Shown: piece after piece, positions 62,524 to 64,000 of the stretch
Position numbering within the stretch: the first letter of the stretch is position 1
Layout: the number at the start of each line of letters is the position of its first letter
Origin: Pedobacter sp. WC2423
GTDB lineage: Bacteria; Bacteroidota; Bacteroidia; Sphingobacteriales; Sphingobacteriaceae
Assembly (NCBI RefSeq): GCF_040822065.1
Contig: NZ_CP162005.1
Location: 3,906,001 to 3,970,000, forward strand
Length of the DNA stretch: 64,000 nucleotides
Reading direction: 5' to 3'
Translations under genes and position numbers: made by a program
Notes under the pieces: generated by a model
Databases searched by the model: none
The model's input: the letters and a program-made list of their open reading frames with translations, nothing else
Told to the model about the DNA's origin: nothing

Positions 62524-63579
62524 TTATTCTTCTTCTTTAAAATAAACTTTGTAGTAATTCATGGATTTATCATCATCGAAACCCTTTTCGATGAGCTCTT
62601 TATTTCCATGGATATAGATATGGAAGTTTTTATCCAGTTTAAGCACACTTTTAAAAGCTTTAGCTTGTTTTTTAACCGCAGCACCTGAGATATCAAAACT
62701 ATCAGCTATAGGCGTTTCAAACTCTTCCTCATAACTCTTTTTATAGTTTTTGAAAGATTCGATTCCTTCCTTATTCCCGATAACTTCGTTAGAAAACTCA
62801 TCTATATCAAAGCTTTCTTTCTCTTTAAAATACTTCATAGAGCGGTTCAGCAGGTCTATTTTATCCGCCTTGGTGACATCATACTCCTGATCAAGTTTTT
62901 CAGTTACAAAGCTTTTATAGACGCCTAATACATTCTTAGTCTGATTGTAATTATCATTTCTGACCTTAAGCTTCAAAAACTCATCTTTCCAGTAAACGGC
63001 TTCATTACTTTTATTCGTCTGATCGATAACCGCAACCTTATAGCCTTCTTCTTTTTCCGTATTAAAAATAATGCAGCCCTTATCCAGCTTATTGATATTG
63101 ATCGCATCTTCTTCATAACTCAGTGCAAAGCCCGCCTGTTCAGGAGAAACTTTTAAATAAGTCTCTTTGGTTTCTGATTTAAAAATGCCAATCGCATCAT
63201 GCAGCTCTCCTTCAATCTGTACATTCTCAAAATAAGCCACATATAGCTCACCAGCCTTAATTTTAGGATGATTAGAGGTATCATACAGATATTTTGCCAG
63301 TTGCTCACTGTTTTTATGAAAGTGTGTTCCATCTTCAAATACCTGTTCAACAAAATGATAAACTTCATTCAGGTTTAAATCATCATTCGGATGAAAGAAA
63401 CGAAAGATCTCATTTGTTTTTTCATAAGGACTTAAAAAATACTGGATCAGCACATTCTTCAAATGCTCATCCTGAATTTGCATCGAGGCTTCAGACAGCA
63501 CATAGAACTCATCTTGTGCTTTATTGCCAATTCTATGTATAGAAAGCTCTGACAGAGATGCTTCTGGAAAATAAATCAT
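62524..63579 (-). CDS. nucleoid-associated protein (NdpA/YejK family)
   Basis: The 351-residue protein fits the NdpA/37-kDa nucleoid-associated family, with an N-terminal FPEASLSELSIHRIGNKAQ and a middle KVSPEQAGFALSYEEDA. It has no signal or membrane segment. Members associate with the nucleoid. Its exact role in Bacteroidota is unknown. It has its own promoter box and lies downstream of terC. Confidence 0.82.
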   Translation of the reverse strand: MIYFPEASLSELSIHRIGNKAQDEFYVLSEASMQIQDEHLKNVLIQYFLSPYEKTNEIFRFFHPNDDLNLNEVYHFVEQVFEDGTHFHKNSEQLAKYLYDTSNHPKIKAGELYVAYFENVQIEGELHDAIGIFKSETKETYLKVSPEQAGFALSYEEDAININKLDKGCIIFNTEKEEGYKVAVIDQTNKSNEAVYWKDEFLKLKVRNDNYNQTKNVLGVYKSFVTEKLDQEYDVTKADKIDLLNRSMKYFKEKESFDIDEFSNEVIGNKEGIESFKNYKKSYEEEFETPIADSFDISGAAVKKQAKAFKSVLKLDKNFHIYIHGNKELIEKGFDDDKSMNYYKVYFKEEE

Positions 63580-63613
63580 ATACGCTGTAATTTTTAGCTT
63601 AGTTAACGGATCG

Positions 63614-63621
63614 CAAAAATA
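63614..63621 (-). promoter_or_regulatory. -7 promoter box of the nucleoid-protein gene (TATTTTTG)
   Basis: The minus strand reads TATTTTTG, 34 nt before the start at 63579, just past the terC stop. Confidence 0.5.
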
Positions 63622-63623
63622 CT

Positions 63624-64000
63624 TTATTTTTCTTCTTTTGCGGTATTTCTAAGCTCCACAGGTTTGGTAGATTTCTTCTTCATTCTCAGGTTCAGCATTT
63701 CCACCAATACAGAGAATGCCATTGCGAAATAGATATATCCTTTAGGAATATGCTGATCAAGCCCTTCTGCCAATAAAGAAACACCGATTAATAACAGGAA
63801 AGAAAGTGCAAGCATTTTCACTGTAGGGTGATTATTCACAAAATCACTGATTGCATTTGCAGACACCATCATAATAATTACCGCTATAATTACCGCCGCA
63901 ATCATAATTTCAACATGGTCAGCCATCCCGATAGCTGTAATTACAGAATCCAGGGAAAAAACAATGTCCAGCACGAGAATCTGTGCAATTACACCAGCAA
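63624..64000 (-). CDS. TerC-family membrane protein (5' end outside the window)
   Basis: The gene is cut by the right edge: the frame continues to base 64000. Its 125 visible residues hold the TerC signature ILVLDIVFSLDSVITAIGMA with the acidic residues of a metal-transport-like pore, plus further membrane spans and a Lys-rich end. TerC proteins are linked to metal (manganese or tellurite) homeostasis. The start codon lies beyond the window. Confidence 0.88.
   Translation of the reverse strand, partial: AGVIAQILVLDIVFSLDSVITAIGMADHVEIMIAAVIIAVIIMMVSANAISDFVNNHPTVKMLALSFLLLIGVSLLAEGLDQHIPKGYIYFAMAFSVLVEMLNLRMKKKSTKPVELRNTAKEEK

Overview
The window looks like chromosome from a Bacteroidota member of the family Sphingobacteriaceae, most like Pedobacter. 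The reasons are the AT-rich base composition, Bacteroidota-type promoters (TAnnTTTG, no strong Shine-Dalgarno sites), an IPExxxVDY-family protein beside acpP-fabF-rnc, a transcarbamylase of the N-acyl-ornithine type in the arginine operon, and outer-membrane porins with short Gly/Ala-rich signal peptides. Genus is an inference from gene content, not a measured match.

Layout. 1-12.7 kb: tex, pdhB, an AddAB-like helicase/nuclease pair, a periplasmic thioredoxin-like protein, an Rrf2-type Fe-S regulator and a GH3 N-acetylhexosaminidase. 13-19.9 kb: two outer-membrane barrel proteins facing each other across a terminator that carries a 43-bp transposon-like remnant, then lutABC (lactate oxidation), a TMEM175-type channel, a decayed quinone oxidoreductase gene and an orphan LytTR response regulator. 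19.9-22.65 kb: a hairpin-rich gap, a fragment resembling a tRNA 3' end, an AraC regulator, a short-chain dehydrogenase and tRNA-Ser(GGA); this has the shape of a small tRNA-associated island. 22.7-34.4 kb: core genes (pyk, IPExxxVDY protein, acpP, fabF, rnc, yicC, gmk, nadD, an RsmI-like methyltransferase, prfC) plus a secreted DUF6600-type protein with a Gln/Arg minisatellite tail.

34.8-46.4 kb is an 11.5-kb arginine operon on the minus strand: GNAT (probable acylglutamate synthase), argG, argC, argD, N-acylornithine carbamoyltransferase, a secreted alpha/beta hydrolase, argB, proC, argE, argH and an aminotransferase. The specificity residue of the carbamoyltransferase is Val, which points to N-succinyl rather than N-acetyl intermediates. 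46.8-64 kb holds a lipoprotein, an M28 peptidase, an OYE flavoprotein, ybaB, a UPF0173 hydrolase, a DNA-repair group (polA, tag, a cysteine-less alkyltransferase-like protein), trmB, GDP-fucose synthase, OxyR facing a Mn-type superoxide dismutase, tadA, csaA, rlmI, a bestrophin, a nucleoid-associated protein and the 3' end of a TerC gene.

Most of the window is ordinary core chromosome. I see no CRISPR array, defence island, prophage or biosynthetic cluster. The points that deserve a second look are the 43-bp insert in the 13.7-kb terminator, the tRNA-Ser island candidate, the Val in the transcarbamylase, an 85-codon open frame without a start codon at 49.7-50.0 kb, a 59-codon secreted or membrane peptide at 34.6 kb, and a perfect 35-bp inverted repeat at 51.0 kb.
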